Shown one piece after another: positions 15,362-22,915 of a DNA stretch of 23,335 bases. The DNA is from Flammeovirgaceae bacterium UBA2371 (GTDB lineage Bacteria > Bacteroidota > Bacteroidia > Cytophagales > Cyclobacteriaceae), in contig DDTF01000002.1 in NCBI GenBank assembly GCA_002345965.1, forward strand, positions 1 to 23,335. The letters are read 5' to 3'. A program made the position numbers and the translations under genes. The first letter of the stretch is position 1. Each line of letters opens with the position of its first letter. Below the pieces are notes generated by a model. The model saw nothing but the letters and a program-made list of their open reading frames with translations. It was not told the DNA's origin and ran no database searches.

Positions 15362-16837
15362 ATGGGCAAAGAAATTACTTCAAGGAGCGAAGATTATTCA
15401 CAATGGTACATTGATTTGGTAAAAAAGGCTGATCTGGCTGAAAATTCGGACGTCAGAGGATGTATGGTTATCAAACCGTATGGTTACAGCATTTGGGAAT
15501 CGATGCAGCAGGGCTTGGATAAAATGTTCAAAGCGACAGGGCATGTGAATGCCTATTTTCCGCTTTTTATACCCAAGTCTTTTTTGGCTAAAGAAGCCAG
15601 CCACGTGGAGGGTTTTGCGAAAGAATGCGCTATTGTAACCCACTATCGACTGAAGAATGCCGAAGATGGGTCAGGTATAATTGTAGATCCAGATGCGAAG
15701 TTGGAAGAAGAACTTATTGTAAGGCCTACTTCAGAAACAGTAATATGGAATAGTTATAAAAAGTGGATACAATCCTATCGAGATCTACCCTTGCTGATTA
15801 ATCAGTGGGCCAACGTGGTGAGATGGGAGATGCGCACCCGATTATTTTTAAGAACGGCAGAGTTTTTATGGCAGGAAGGGCATACGGCACATGCTACCGC
15901 TCAGGAAGCAGAAAAGGAGACATTATTGATGTTGGATACTTATGCGGATTTTGCTGAGAATTACATGGCGATGCCTGTTGTGAAGGGCAGGAAATCTGAA
16001 GGCGAAAAGTTTCCCGGAGCGGTTGATACTTATTGCATCGAAGCCTTGATGCAAGATGGCAAAGCCTTACAAGCAGGAACTTCTCATTTTCTGGGTCAGA
16101 ATTTTGCAAAAGCTTTTGATGTGCAGTTTACTGGCAAAGATGGTAAACTGGATTATGTATGGGGTACCTCCTGGGGGGCAAGTACCCGTTTGATTGGTGG
16201 GTTGATCATGGCACATTCTGATGATGATGGACTAATCATACCTCCAAAATTGGCACCAATCCACGTGGTGATCGTTCCCATTTTCAAAAGTGAAGAGGAA
16301 CTAGCACGAATTACGGAAAAGGTGGATGTAATTGCTTCTCAGTTGAGAAAGAAAGGATTTTCCGTAAAGTTTGACAACAGAGATACGCACAAGCCTGGGT
16401 TCAAATTCGCAGAATATGAACTGAAGGGCGTTCCGGTAAGATTGGCCATCGGTCCACGAGATCTCGAAAACGGCACTATTGAAATGGCCCGCAGGGACAC
16501 GAAAGAGAAAAAAGTGGTTTCTTCTGACCAGGTAGTGGATCTGATACCCCCATTGTTGGATGAGATACAGGCAAATATTTATCAGAAAGCATTAAAGTTT
16601 CGTGAGAGCAAAACCACAAAGGTTGATACTTACGTAGATTTCAAAAAAATACTGGAAGAAAAGGGAGGTTTTATTCTGGCGCATTGGGACGGCTCAAAAG
16701 AAACCGAAGCCGCCATAAAGGATGAAACCAAAGCCACCATCCGATGTATTCCTTTGGATGCACCGGAAGAAGACGGTAAGTGTATTTATTCCGGAAAGCC
16801 ATCTAAAAGACGAGTGTTATTTGCCCGTGCTTACTAA
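15362..16837 (+). CDS. proS: Prolyl-tRNA synthetase, type 3 (archaeal/eukaryotic-like)
   Basis: A 491-residue class II aminoacyl-tRNA synthetase that charges tRNA-Pro in the cytoplasm. It lacks the editing insertion of the long bacterial type and has the compact type 3 order: catalytic core with RPTSE at 121-125, motif 2 around 148-175 (NQWANVVRWE, FLRTAEFLWQEGHTAH), motif 3 around 270-285 (GTSWGASTRLIGG), an anticodon-binding domain from about 300, and a C-terminal domain ending in the conserved RVLFARAY. In the Thermus type 3 enzyme the C-terminal domain holds zinc with four cysteines; here only two remain (in IRCIPLDA and GKCIYSGK) and the first pair is replaced by AHWDGS, so zinc binding is probably lost. 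This substitution seems usual in Bacteroidota. It has its own promoter at 15314-15321. Confidence 0.95.
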   Translation: MGKEITSRSEDYSQWYIDLVKKADLAENSDVRGCMVIKPYGYSIWESMQQGLDKMFKATGHVNAYFPLFIPKSFLAKEASHVEGFAKECAIVTHYRLKNAEDGSGIIVDPDAKLEEELIVRPTSETVIWNSYKKWIQSYRDLPLLINQWANVVRWEMRTRLFLRTAEFLWQEGHTAHATAQEAEKETLLMLDTYADFAENYMAMPVVKGRKSEGEKFPGAVDTYCIEALMQDGKALQAGTSHFLGQNFAKAFDVQFTGKDGKLDYVWGTSWGASTRLIGGLIMAHSDDDGLIIPPKLAPIHVVIVPIFKSEEELARITEKVDVIASQLRKKGFSVKFDNRDTHKPGFKFAEYELKGVPVRLAIGPRDLENGTIEMARRDTKEKKVVSSDQVVDLIPPLLDEIQANIYQKALKFRESKTTKVDTYVDFKKILEEKGGFILAHWDGSKETEAAIKDETKATIRCIPLDAPEEDGKCIYSGKPSKRRVLFARAY

Positions 16838-16870
16838 GGGGCTCAAGTTTTTCTTACTACATTTACTACC

Positions 16871-17338
16871 ATGGATTGGATGATTGTTGCCTCATTGATC
16901 TTTTTCGGAATCTTGCTAGTCATCGCTGAGATCATCTTTGTGCCTGGTACTACTTTAGTAGGTATAATTGGGGCAGGTTTTATGATTGCTGGGGTAGTTT
17001 CCAGTTTCAGTTATTTTGGACAGCAAGGTGGATGGATTACATTGGGAGCAACCGCACTCACTTCTGCCATTATCGTTTACTACGCATTCAAGGCGAATGT
17101 ATGGGGGAAGTTTTCTTTAAAAACCTCCAGTCTTGGGAAAGTGAATGAAGGCGCATTGGAAGGCTTGACAGTGGGAATGGAAGGGCAAGCCATCTCTGCC
17201 CTGAGACCTTCTGGCAAAGCAGAAATTAATGACAAAACCTATGAAGTAAAAACCCTAGGGGCGTTTGTAGATTCAGGATCAAAAATCAGAATCATTAAAG
17301 TAAATTCGAATCAAATTATTGTAGAACCTATTCAATAA
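16871..17338 (+). CDS. NfeD-like membrane protein
   Basis: A 155-residue short-type NfeD protein: three hydrophobic segments (about 3-23, 28-48, 56-74) followed by a small OB-fold-like C-terminal domain from about 95 (GMEGQAISALRPSGKAEINDK and the end IRIIKVNSNQIIVEPIQ, each a beta-rich stretch). NfeD proteins pair with flotillin or stomatin proteins in membrane microdomains. Here floA begins 6 bases after the stop, the same pairing seen in Bacillus yqeZ-yqfA and elsewhere. It lies 33 bases after proS with no terminator, so read-through from proS is possible. A -7-like TACATTTA at 16858-16865 has one mismatch and is unconvincing. The long protease-carrying NfeD form is not present. Confidence 0.88.
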   Translation: MDWMIVASLIFFGILLVIAEIIFVPGTTLVGIIGAGFMIAGVVSSFSYFGQQGGWITLGATALTSAIIVYYAFKANVWGKFSLKTSSLGKVNEGALEGLTVGMEGQAISALRPSGKAEINDKTYEVKTLGAFVDSGSKIRIIKVNSNQIIVEPIQ

Positions 17339-17344
17339 ATTATT

Positions 17345-18325
17345 ATGGAAAGTCTGGCGTTTATTTTCATTGTTTTTGTCAGTATCATCGGTTTCTTCAT
17401 GTTCATGTACTTTGTGCCGGTGGGGCTGTGGATCACAGCTGTGTTTGCCGGAGTAAAAGTTACTATTGGAGAATTGATTGGAATGCGAATTAGAAAAGTA
17501 CCACCTGGGGTCATTGTCAATTCTTTGATTACTGCCACCAAGGCCGGATTAATTGTGACAACCCGTGAGCTGGAGACTCACTTTTTGGCTGGAGGAAATG
17601 TGCCCAATGTGATTCGTGCTTTGATTTCTGCTGACAAAGCCAATATCAGTTTGAGTTTTAAGCAGGCTACTGCCATCGACCTTGCCGGACGTGATGTGTT
17701 TGAAGCTGTACAAATCTCTGTAAATCCGAAAGTAATCACTACCCCGAAAGTAGCTGCAGTAGCTGCTGACGGTATTCAATTAATTGCAATTGCCAGGGTA
17801 ACGGTGCGAGCCAGTATTGCTCAATTGGTAGGTGGTGCTGGTGAAGACACTATCCTTGCCCGTGTTGGTGAAGGTATTGTTACCTCTATTGGTTCCGCCA
17901 AATCGCACAAAGAAGTACTGGAAAACCCTGATAAAATTTCCAAAGTGGTATTATCAAGAGGATTGGATGCGGGTACGGCATTTGAAATATTGTCAATTGA
18001 TATCGCTGATGTAGACGTTGGAGCAAACATTGGCGCAAAACTTCAAACTGATCAGGCCAGTGCAGATTTAAAGGTAGCAGAAGCGAAGGCGGAAGAAAGA
18101 AGAGCAATGGCTGTTGCGCTGGAACAAGAGATGAAAGCCAAAGCACAAGAAGCAAGAGCGAATGTGATTCAGGCTGAGGCTGAAATTCCAAAATCAATCG
18201 CTCAGGCATTCGTTAATGGTAATCTGGGCGTGATGGATTATTACCGCATGCAGAACATTCAGTCTGATACGGATATGCGTAACACGATTTCTGGTGCAGG
18301 AGAAACAGGATCCACAAAAGATTAA
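17345..18325 (+). CDS. floA: Flotillin-like protein FloA
   Basis: A 326-residue protein, close to the usual FloA length. It has a hydrophobic N-terminal hairpin (about 5-37), then the FloA-specific sequence IRKVPPGVIVNSLITATKAG (49-68) and a band-7-like domain (AVQISVNPKVITTPKVAAVAA and neighbours). After this comes an Ala/Glu/Lys-rich coiled coil at about 238-280 (LKVAEAKAEERRAMAVALEQ). Flotillin-like proteins oligomerise at the cytoplasmic face of the membrane and organise lipid microdomains. The 6-base gap to the NfeD gene indicates an operon. A strong hairpin terminator follows 10 bases after the stop. Confidence 0.94.
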   Translation: MESLAFIFIVFVSIIGFFMFMYFVPVGLWITAVFAGVKVTIGELIGMRIRKVPPGVIVNSLITATKAGLIVTTRELETHFLAGGNVPNVIRALISADKANISLSFKQATAIDLAGRDVFEAVQISVNPKVITTPKVAAVAADGIQLIAIARVTVRASIAQLVGGAGEDTILARVGEGIVTSIGSAKSHKEVLENPDKISKVVLSRGLDAGTAFEILSIDIADVDVGANIGAKLQTDQASADLKVAEAKAEERRAMAVALEQEMKAKAQEARANVIQAEAEIPKSIAQAFVNGNLGVMDYYRMQNIQSDTDMRNTISGAGETGSTKD

Positions 18326-18335
18326 ATTCACAAGC

Positions 18336-18375
18336 ACTAATAAAAAAAGGCTCTCCAGAACCTTTTTTTATTAGT
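18336..18375. terminator. Bidirectional terminator between floA and the WG-repeat gene
   Basis: ACTAATAAAAAAAGG (18336-18350) pairs perfectly with its complement at 18361-18375, a 15-base-pair stem; inside the 10-base loop TCT and AGA can extend the pairing. The A-run on one arm and T-run on the other give a U-tract in both directions. It serves floA on the + strand, and on the - strand the TAA stop of the WG-repeat gene (18373-18371) lies within the stem itself. Confidence 0.85.
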
Positions 18376-20485
18376 TAAGATTCAACTTTACCCATGGCGA
18401 TTCTTGCTTAACAAGAAACTGATCACGATCTGGAAGGTAGTCGATCCAGTCATAAATCATCGGTATTGTGCTGAGGCCGGATTGGGTAAGCACGCCATAT
18501 TTGTTTTGAGCCGATACAATTACAAAACCATTTCCTAAATCTTCCAGTGTTTCAAACCGGGGATCAATCAGTACCGTACCCTTTTCATCAGCCAAACCCA
18601 GCAACCCGTTGTTAACAAGTAAGAATCTATTGGTGTTAAGCAATTGTATGGAATCGTAACGTGTTTCCAGTGTCAGTTCACCTTCTCTGTTCACCAATCC
18701 AAATTTCTCTTTTTTTACTATTGCCACATCACCCATAAATTCTGAAACGGAAATAAAACTCGGGTTAATCACAATTTTATCTTGCGCATTGACGAAACCC
18801 CATTTCCCAAGAATTTTTACCGGAGCAAGACCATTGCTAAAAATGCCGATGCCTTCATACCGATTGGCTATTCGTAGCCGGCCCTTGCTGTCTATAAAAC
18901 CATACTTACCATTGCGCTTTATACCTCTCAATCCTTCATATTCTGAAGTAATGATTTGAGTATCATCCACCAAAGCAGGAGCCGTTCTGCTGATCGTTAC
19001 TCCATCAAAGTTGATTTCCTTTTCTGTGCCATCAGGTAAGATCTCTCTTAAGAATTGACCATTGACAGACAATTTATTGTCGGTGAAATAGATCAGGTCT
19101 CCATCAAAGTTCTTGAATAGTCGATCGTCTTTTTCCAACAGCAGATAGTGATATTCATCGATAAGCTTTACTCTTTTTGGTTGGGGTGGTAATAACCAAT
19201 TTTCTTTGAAATCAATTATCCCGTAAAGGCCATGAAAAATAACTACAATCTGGTCATCATTATTCTCAAGGATGGAATCATAAACACATTGAACAGTTTC
19301 TTTTCCATATCTGTCCATTATACCAGAAAGTCCGTAATTCTTTACTATAAAAAATTTACCATTGAATTCACTAATGGACTCATAGGAACGTTCGGATTTT
19401 TGGATCCCATAGATATCGTAAAGTGTCCATGATGGTTTTCCAAGTAAATTTTCCTGAGCACGTACTAGTTTTTGACTCATTACTAAAGAGTCAAATTGAA
19501 AAGGGATAACTACTGAGCTGTCTGTTTTTATAAGACCGAATTTTTCATTCTGTTTTACAATGGCAAGGTCTCCTTCAGAATGCTGGATCTGCTTGAATGA
19601 AGGCGCAAGGATTGACTTAAAGTTGACATCCCATATACCATACCGTCCACCATTTTCCACAATATAACCTGACGTAGCAGGAGTCAACTCATCACAGTTG
19701 GCGCTGGTGATTATGTTGTGGTGGTTATCCATTAACATCCACTTGTTTGTTTTTCTTGCATTGGAAGTTCCATCTGCATTCAATTTTATTTGACGATACT
19801 GAGGGGCAACTTCAATGATGCCTTCTGTGTTGATGATCCCCTTATTAAGGCCCTGATGTATAACGGCTTTATTTTTGACAAAAGTTGAGATGCTATCAAT
19901 GACAAATTGTGTAAGCTGATTGCCTGATTCTGAGAATAGTGCTGTTTTATTGTCTCGGTTTTGAACACCATAGCGCAGGCTGCCAATAGTGAATATATTT
20001 TTATGGGCCAATGGGATAATAATATTTCCATTCAGGTCAATAACACCATAGTTGAATTGGCTCCCTGTTTTGGTGAAAACTATTGCCTGTAATCCATTTA
20101 TTTTGATGCCATCATATTTAAAAGGAACTGTGGTGTTCCCTTTCAAATCAATGCAACCCATTTTAGAGGAGATGGCATCAATTTGTTTTTTGGCGATAAT
20201 GCGATCTCCACCTGAGGGCACCAGGTTGATATAATCCGCTTGCGTGATGCGTTGGGCTTTTAGGTTGAGCAGCCCCCATTTGTTTTGGTTTCTATATCCT
20301 GTTACCTGGCCAATCACAGAGAAACTTCCATCGCTCCATCCCAAACCTTCAAAGGCGGGCGTAATGATGATTTTTCCGGCATCGTCTTTTACTCCATACT
20401 TACCGTTCTCCTCAAACAACTGGTAATCCTTGGCCTGAGTAACAAGCAGGGTAAAACAAAAAAAGAAAAGAAAGGCCGTCCGCAT
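18371..20485 (-). CDS. Exported WG-repeat protein
   Basis: A 704-residue protein with a signal peptide (1-18, ending VTQA). The rest is about 17 WG (KWG) repeats of roughly 35-45 residues, each with a core like GKYGVKDDAGKIIITPAFE, NKWGLLNL, EKFGLVNREGEL or GKWGFVNAQDKIVINPSF. Some mid-protein units are diverged (NKWMLMDN, PSWTLYDI). Such repeats build beta-rich scaffolds, and exported WG proteins are abundant in Bacteroidota; binding partners are mostly unknown. No enzyme domain is fused. The ATG at 20485 has an exact Bacteroidota promoter element only five bases upstream, suggesting a nearly leaderless mRNA, and no alternative start exists close downstream. The stop codon lies in the arm of the shared terminator with floA. 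Confidence 0.9.
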   Translation of the reverse strand: MRTAFLFFFCFTLLVTQAKDYQLFEENGKYGVKDDAGKIIITPAFEGLGWSDGSFSVIGQVTGYRNQNKWGLLNLKAQRITQADYINLVPSGGDRIIAKKQIDAISSKMGCIDLKGNTTVPFKYDGIKINGLQAIVFTKTGSQFNYGVIDLNGNIIIPLAHKNIFTIGSLRYGVQNRDNKTALFSESGNQLTQFVIDSISTFVKNKAVIHQGLNKGIINTEGIIEVAPQYRQIKLNADGTSNARKTNKWMLMDNHHNIITSANCDELTPATSGYIVENGGRYGIWDVNFKSILAPSFKQIQHSEGDLAIVKQNEKFGLIKTDSSVVIPFQFDSLVMSQKLVRAQENLLGKPSWTLYDIYGIQKSERSYESISEFNGKFFIVKNYGLSGIMDRYGKETVQCVYDSILENNDDQIVVIFHGLYGIIDFKENWLLPPQPKRVKLIDEYHYLLLEKDDRLFKNFDGDLIYFTDNKLSVNGQFLREILPDGTEKEINFDGVTISRTAPALVDDTQIITSEYEGLRGIKRNGKYGFIDSKGRLRIANRYEGIGIFSNGLAPVKILGKWGFVNAQDKIVINPSFISVSEFMGDVAIVKKEKFGLVNREGELTLETRYDSIQLLNTNRFLLVNNGLLGLADEKGTVLIDPRFETLEDLGNGFVIVSAQNKYGVLTQSGLSTIPMIYDWIDYLPDRDQFLVKQESPWVKLNLN

Positions 20486-20490
20486 GATTA

Positions 20491-20498
20491 CAAAGGTA
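20491..20498 (-). promoter_or_regulatory. Bacteroidota -7 promoter element of the WG-repeat gene (TACCTTTG)
   Basis: Read on the - strand, 20498-20491 is TACCTTTG, an exact match to TAnnTTTG, with a T-run 20-25 bases upstream as a loose -33. It is only five bases from the ATG, so the RNA start would fall at or one to two bases before the start codon. Confidence 0.55.
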
Positions 20499-20515
20499 AT
20501 GCCAATCAGTTAAAA

Positions 20516-20545
20516 CGAAAAAAGCCGATCCATGACCGGCTTTTA
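20516..20545 (-). terminator. Intrinsic terminator after the XdhC-MocA-lipoprotein run
   Basis: AAAAGCCG (20520-20527) and CGGCTTTT (20537-20544) form an 8-base-pair stem with a 9-base loop. On the - strand the second arm runs on into six consecutive T, as expected for a terminator of the lipoprotein gene 46 bases upstream; the WG-repeat promoter begins just after it. Confidence 0.75.
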
Positions 20546-20589
20546 AATAGTTTCTGATGTCTTTTTATCCGGGGAGTTGCATATGGGTA

Positions 20590-21009
20590 CTAGTGTCCAA
20601 ATGTTTGCTCAATGTCAAAAATAAAATTGAAAGACACTTTAAGTGTTTTGCTGTTCAATTCAATGATTTCTTGATTAAACGTTATTCCTCCGTAGTTTAA
20701 CTTGATAACGGTTTCATTTTCCGCAAACTCCCATGACCCCGTAATCGTTTGTGGATCTGACGCATCTCCTTTCGACCCCCCTTCATCAAAGATGTAGCCA
20801 CCGTCCGCACTAAAAGTGTAGGTGTCGTCAGCCTGTGTAGATTCAACTGGGGTGGCAGGAAGACCAATAACCGCTACGGTTTTAAGTTTCCATGGCTTTT
20901 GTGTTAATAATTCTAACCGACTTAATAGCGGCTCATCCTCTTTGCAAGAAGAAATAAGTAAAAATGTGAATAGAAAAAATGCAGTGATAATTGTGTGAAA
21001 GGCTTTCAT
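20590..21009 (-). CDS. Small lipoprotein, lipocalin-like domain
   Basis: A 139-residue protein from ATG 21009. A longer frame from 21063 would add 18 residues that overlap the preceding gene and spoil the signal peptide. The signal peptide ends in the lipobox ISSC with lipidation at C22, followed by KEDE, which suits outer-membrane sorting of Bacteroidota lipoproteins. The mature part resembles lipocalin-like domains of this phylum: an opening LLTQKPWKLKTV (a W-x-L-x-x-V strand), YTFSADGGYIFDEG, ITGSWEFAENETVIKL and a C-terminal ELNSKTLKVSF strand. Ligand and function are unknown. It is the last gene of a run with 25 bases to the gene before it, and a terminator follows. Confidence 0.8.
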   Translation of the reverse strand: MKAFHTIITAFFLFTFLLISSCKEDEPLLSRLELLTQKPWKLKTVAVIGLPATPVESTQADDTYTFSADGGYIFDEGGSKGDASDPQTITGSWEFAENETVIKLNYGGITFNQEIIELNSKTLKVSFNFIFDIEQTFGH

Positions 21010-21034
21010 GGTGATTGACAGGTAGAGGGTTATT

Positions 21035-22285
21035 TTATCTTTTTCTTCCCTTAATAAATACATCTATTTCATCCGGAGCGTAATTCATGTAATATAAACT
21101 GATCTTACCATCTTCAGTGGTATTGATAGTTGCGGGAATCGCATTAGCAGTTAAGAACCAGCCAGCAGGAAGGATCACCGTATTATGCGGTCGGCCAAAA
21201 GACCTGTCCCATACAAATTCATCTCCGTGCATGAGGTATCGATTGGGATCAGTGTAGGTTTCTTCGATGCGAAGCCGGGTAGATTGCCCGGGTTGCACCG
21301 CATCGTACCAAATGACGATCACTTCCGTTTCAGGTTTTACTTCTTCTTCCAGCTTAATTCCTTTTTCAGCAAGTTGCTGACTACCCTTAAGCGTTTCAAC
21401 TTTCAGGGGCTGACCAGTGTCCAGGTTGATAGCAGAAGGGTTAGAGGCTTTGCTTCCTGCCCTTACTACATTTAAATAATTTTTGGTTCCCACTCTTGTT
21501 TCCGTATAGTCATGATAAAGTCTGAATGAGTGAGTTTCGGGTTGTTGTAAGAAGTAAACGATTTCTCTGGTTTGATGAGCTCGTTCCGGTACTTCATAAT
21601 TTAACCTGGCTTTGGACTTGTCTCTGCCTTCTCCAGACTTATACACATAATCTTTTCTTTCTACTTTTAGATTAACAGTGCCTGGTAGTTTACGTCCTTC
21701 TATACGAAGAGGAACGGCTGCAGGTCCGGCATTGATATAGCTGGCTTTTATTCTTCCATCATTCTCCATGCTTACCTGCACGGGATAATTGCATTTCACT
21801 ATTTCATATCCATGAGGAAGAACAATAGAATTTCGTTTGATGCCCAAGGACCGTTCAAAGACGATATTGTTATTTTCAGTAAAGTAGCTATTGGTGTCCT
21901 GATAGGTCTTATCAATTAAGATCCTGTATTCAGAATTGTTGGCAATTGCTCTCGCCAATTGCACTTGCAAATACTCACCCGTTTCATCAGCTTCGGCATA
22001 GCCTGCTTTTTTAGCATCAGCTCCGCTAACTATCGTCCATTCCAGTTTTTTGCCGGTACGCATGTCTTTGACGGAGTCCACTTTATGCTCACTTCCCTTT
22101 CGCAGGGCATTATAATAGTACAATGATCCTGGTTTAGTGGCGGTTACCTCATACAAGATTCTAAAACTTTGAGAAGCAGGATCCAGTAATTCGTAACGTG
22201 TATAGTCATCATCTTGTGTTTGAGACTGGGCATAGGTGAAATAGGTAAGTCCAGTCAGGAAAATACTAAACAACAGTTTTTTCAT
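21035..22285 (-). CDS. Exported protein with two tandem repeats, unknown function
   Basis: A 416-residue protein from ATG 22285; the frame opens further upstream (22381) but that part overlaps mocA and lacks a signal peptide. The signal peptide is 1-20 (ending TYFTYAQ). The mature protein consists of two related copies, about 29-199 and 241-414, joined by a basic linker. Matching segments are KTYQDTNSYF (126-135) with ETYTDPNRYL (342-351), and ERSLGIKRNSIVLPHGYEI (144-162) with DRSFGRPHNTVILPAGWFL (360-378), at a period of about 216 residues. The pattern is beta-rich, without a recognisable enzyme motif; each half ends in a GRK sequence. I do not recognise the family. It lies 10 bases after mocA and 25 before the lipoprotein, so it is probably co-transcribed with the molybdenum-enzyme maturation genes. 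Confidence 0.82.
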   Translation of the reverse strand: MKKLLFSIFLTGLTYFTYAQSQTQDDDYTRYELLDPASQSFRILYEVTATKPGSLYYYNALRKGSEHKVDSVKDMRTGKKLEWTIVSGADAKKAGYAEADETGEYLQVQLARAIANNSEYRILIDKTYQDTNSYFTENNNIVFERSLGIKRNSIVLPHGYEIVKCNYPVQVSMENDGRIKASYINAGPAAVPLRIEGRKLPGTVNLKVERKDYVYKSGEGRDKSKARLNYEVPERAHQTREIVYFLQQPETHSFRLYHDYTETRVGTKNYLNVVRAGSKASNPSAINLDTGQPLKVETLKGSQQLAEKGIKLEEEVKPETEVIVIWYDAVQPGQSTRLRIEETYTDPNRYLMHGDEFVWDRSFGRPHNTVILPAGWFLTANAIPATINTTEDGKISLYYMNYAPDEIDVFIKGRKR

Positions 22286-22295
22286 CTGTAATTGA

Positions 22296-22895
22296 TTATT
22301 GATTGAATGTATCATAATCCTCTCTTGTATCCAAATCGATGTCTCCAAAGGGAAAGGGTACACCCACGACATCATCAGCATGTTTTTTTATGACACTTTT
22401 AGCGCCATCACTATCATCAATCTTGGCCAGGACTTCAAACAAAGCCTGATCGAAAAGCGCGGGGACACCCAATATGTTTTTGTATGATGAGGCTACAATC
22501 TTCTTATGGCTTGTTAAATAGATATTAACAAGAGTTTTAAAATGCGATGAAGTGAGATAAGGTTGATCACACACCGAAATGATGATGGCTGAAGAATTCG
22601 CAAGATGTTTGTTGATGTAATTCAATCCTGCTTTAATGGATGAGCCTATTCCCGATTCCCAATGTGGGTTAAAAACGATTTGTGCATTAGTGCTTTCAAC
22701 CAGGCTTCTATGAGCTCCCTCATTGGCCCCTAGCACTACCACTACTTCTCCGGTGCCTGCAGTAAGTGTGATCTCAAGGATGTGTTGCAGCAAAGGTTTA
22801 CCTCGAATGAGAAGAAGTTGTTTGGATTCCCCCATTCTGGATGAAGATCCGGCAGCGAGCAGAAGTATAGGTATCGTTCCTGGAGAAGACTTCAA
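22296..22895 (-). CDS. mocA: Molybdenum cofactor cytidylyltransferase-type nucleotidyltransferase
   Basis: A 199-residue MobA-like NTP transferase. Residues 13-22 (LAAGSSSRMG) form the nucleotide-binding signature, followed by SKQLLLIRGKPLL (24-36), CDQP at 109-112 (metal-binding aspartate), GVPALF at 143-148, and GAKSVI at 164-169. These fit MocA, which makes the cytosine dinucleotide form of the cofactor for xanthine-dehydrogenase-type enzymes, better than MobA. The partial XdhC gene 20 bases upstream supports this. No ATG or GTG lies in frame between the preceding in-frame stop and the motif, so translation probably starts at TTG (22895), which is unusual in this window. The product is cytoplasmic. 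IspD or other sugar nucleotidyltransferases are less likely from the motifs. Confidence 0.85.
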   Translation of the reverse strand: MKSSPGTIPILLLAAGSSSRMGESKQLLLIRGKPLLQHILEITLTAGTGEVVVVLGANEGAHRSLVESTNAQIVFNPHWESGIGSSIKAGLNYINKHLANSSAIIISVCDQPYLTSSHFKTLVNIYLTSHKKIVASSYKNILGVPALFDQALFEVLAKIDDSDGAKSVIKKHADDVVGVPFPFGDIDLDTREDYDTFNQ

Positions 22896-22915
22896 TTGAT
22901 GTACAGATACTGGAG

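Noticed and set aside
18371..20485. Repeated segments in the WG-repeat gene, and likewise in the WD40 gene, as DNA repeats or a CRISPR array
   Set aside because: The periodicity is at protein level with diverged codons, not identical DNA units with spacers.
22286..22381. Upstream extension of the tandem-repeat exported protein
   Set aside because: It overlaps mocA, and only the ATG at 22285 gives a proper signal peptide.
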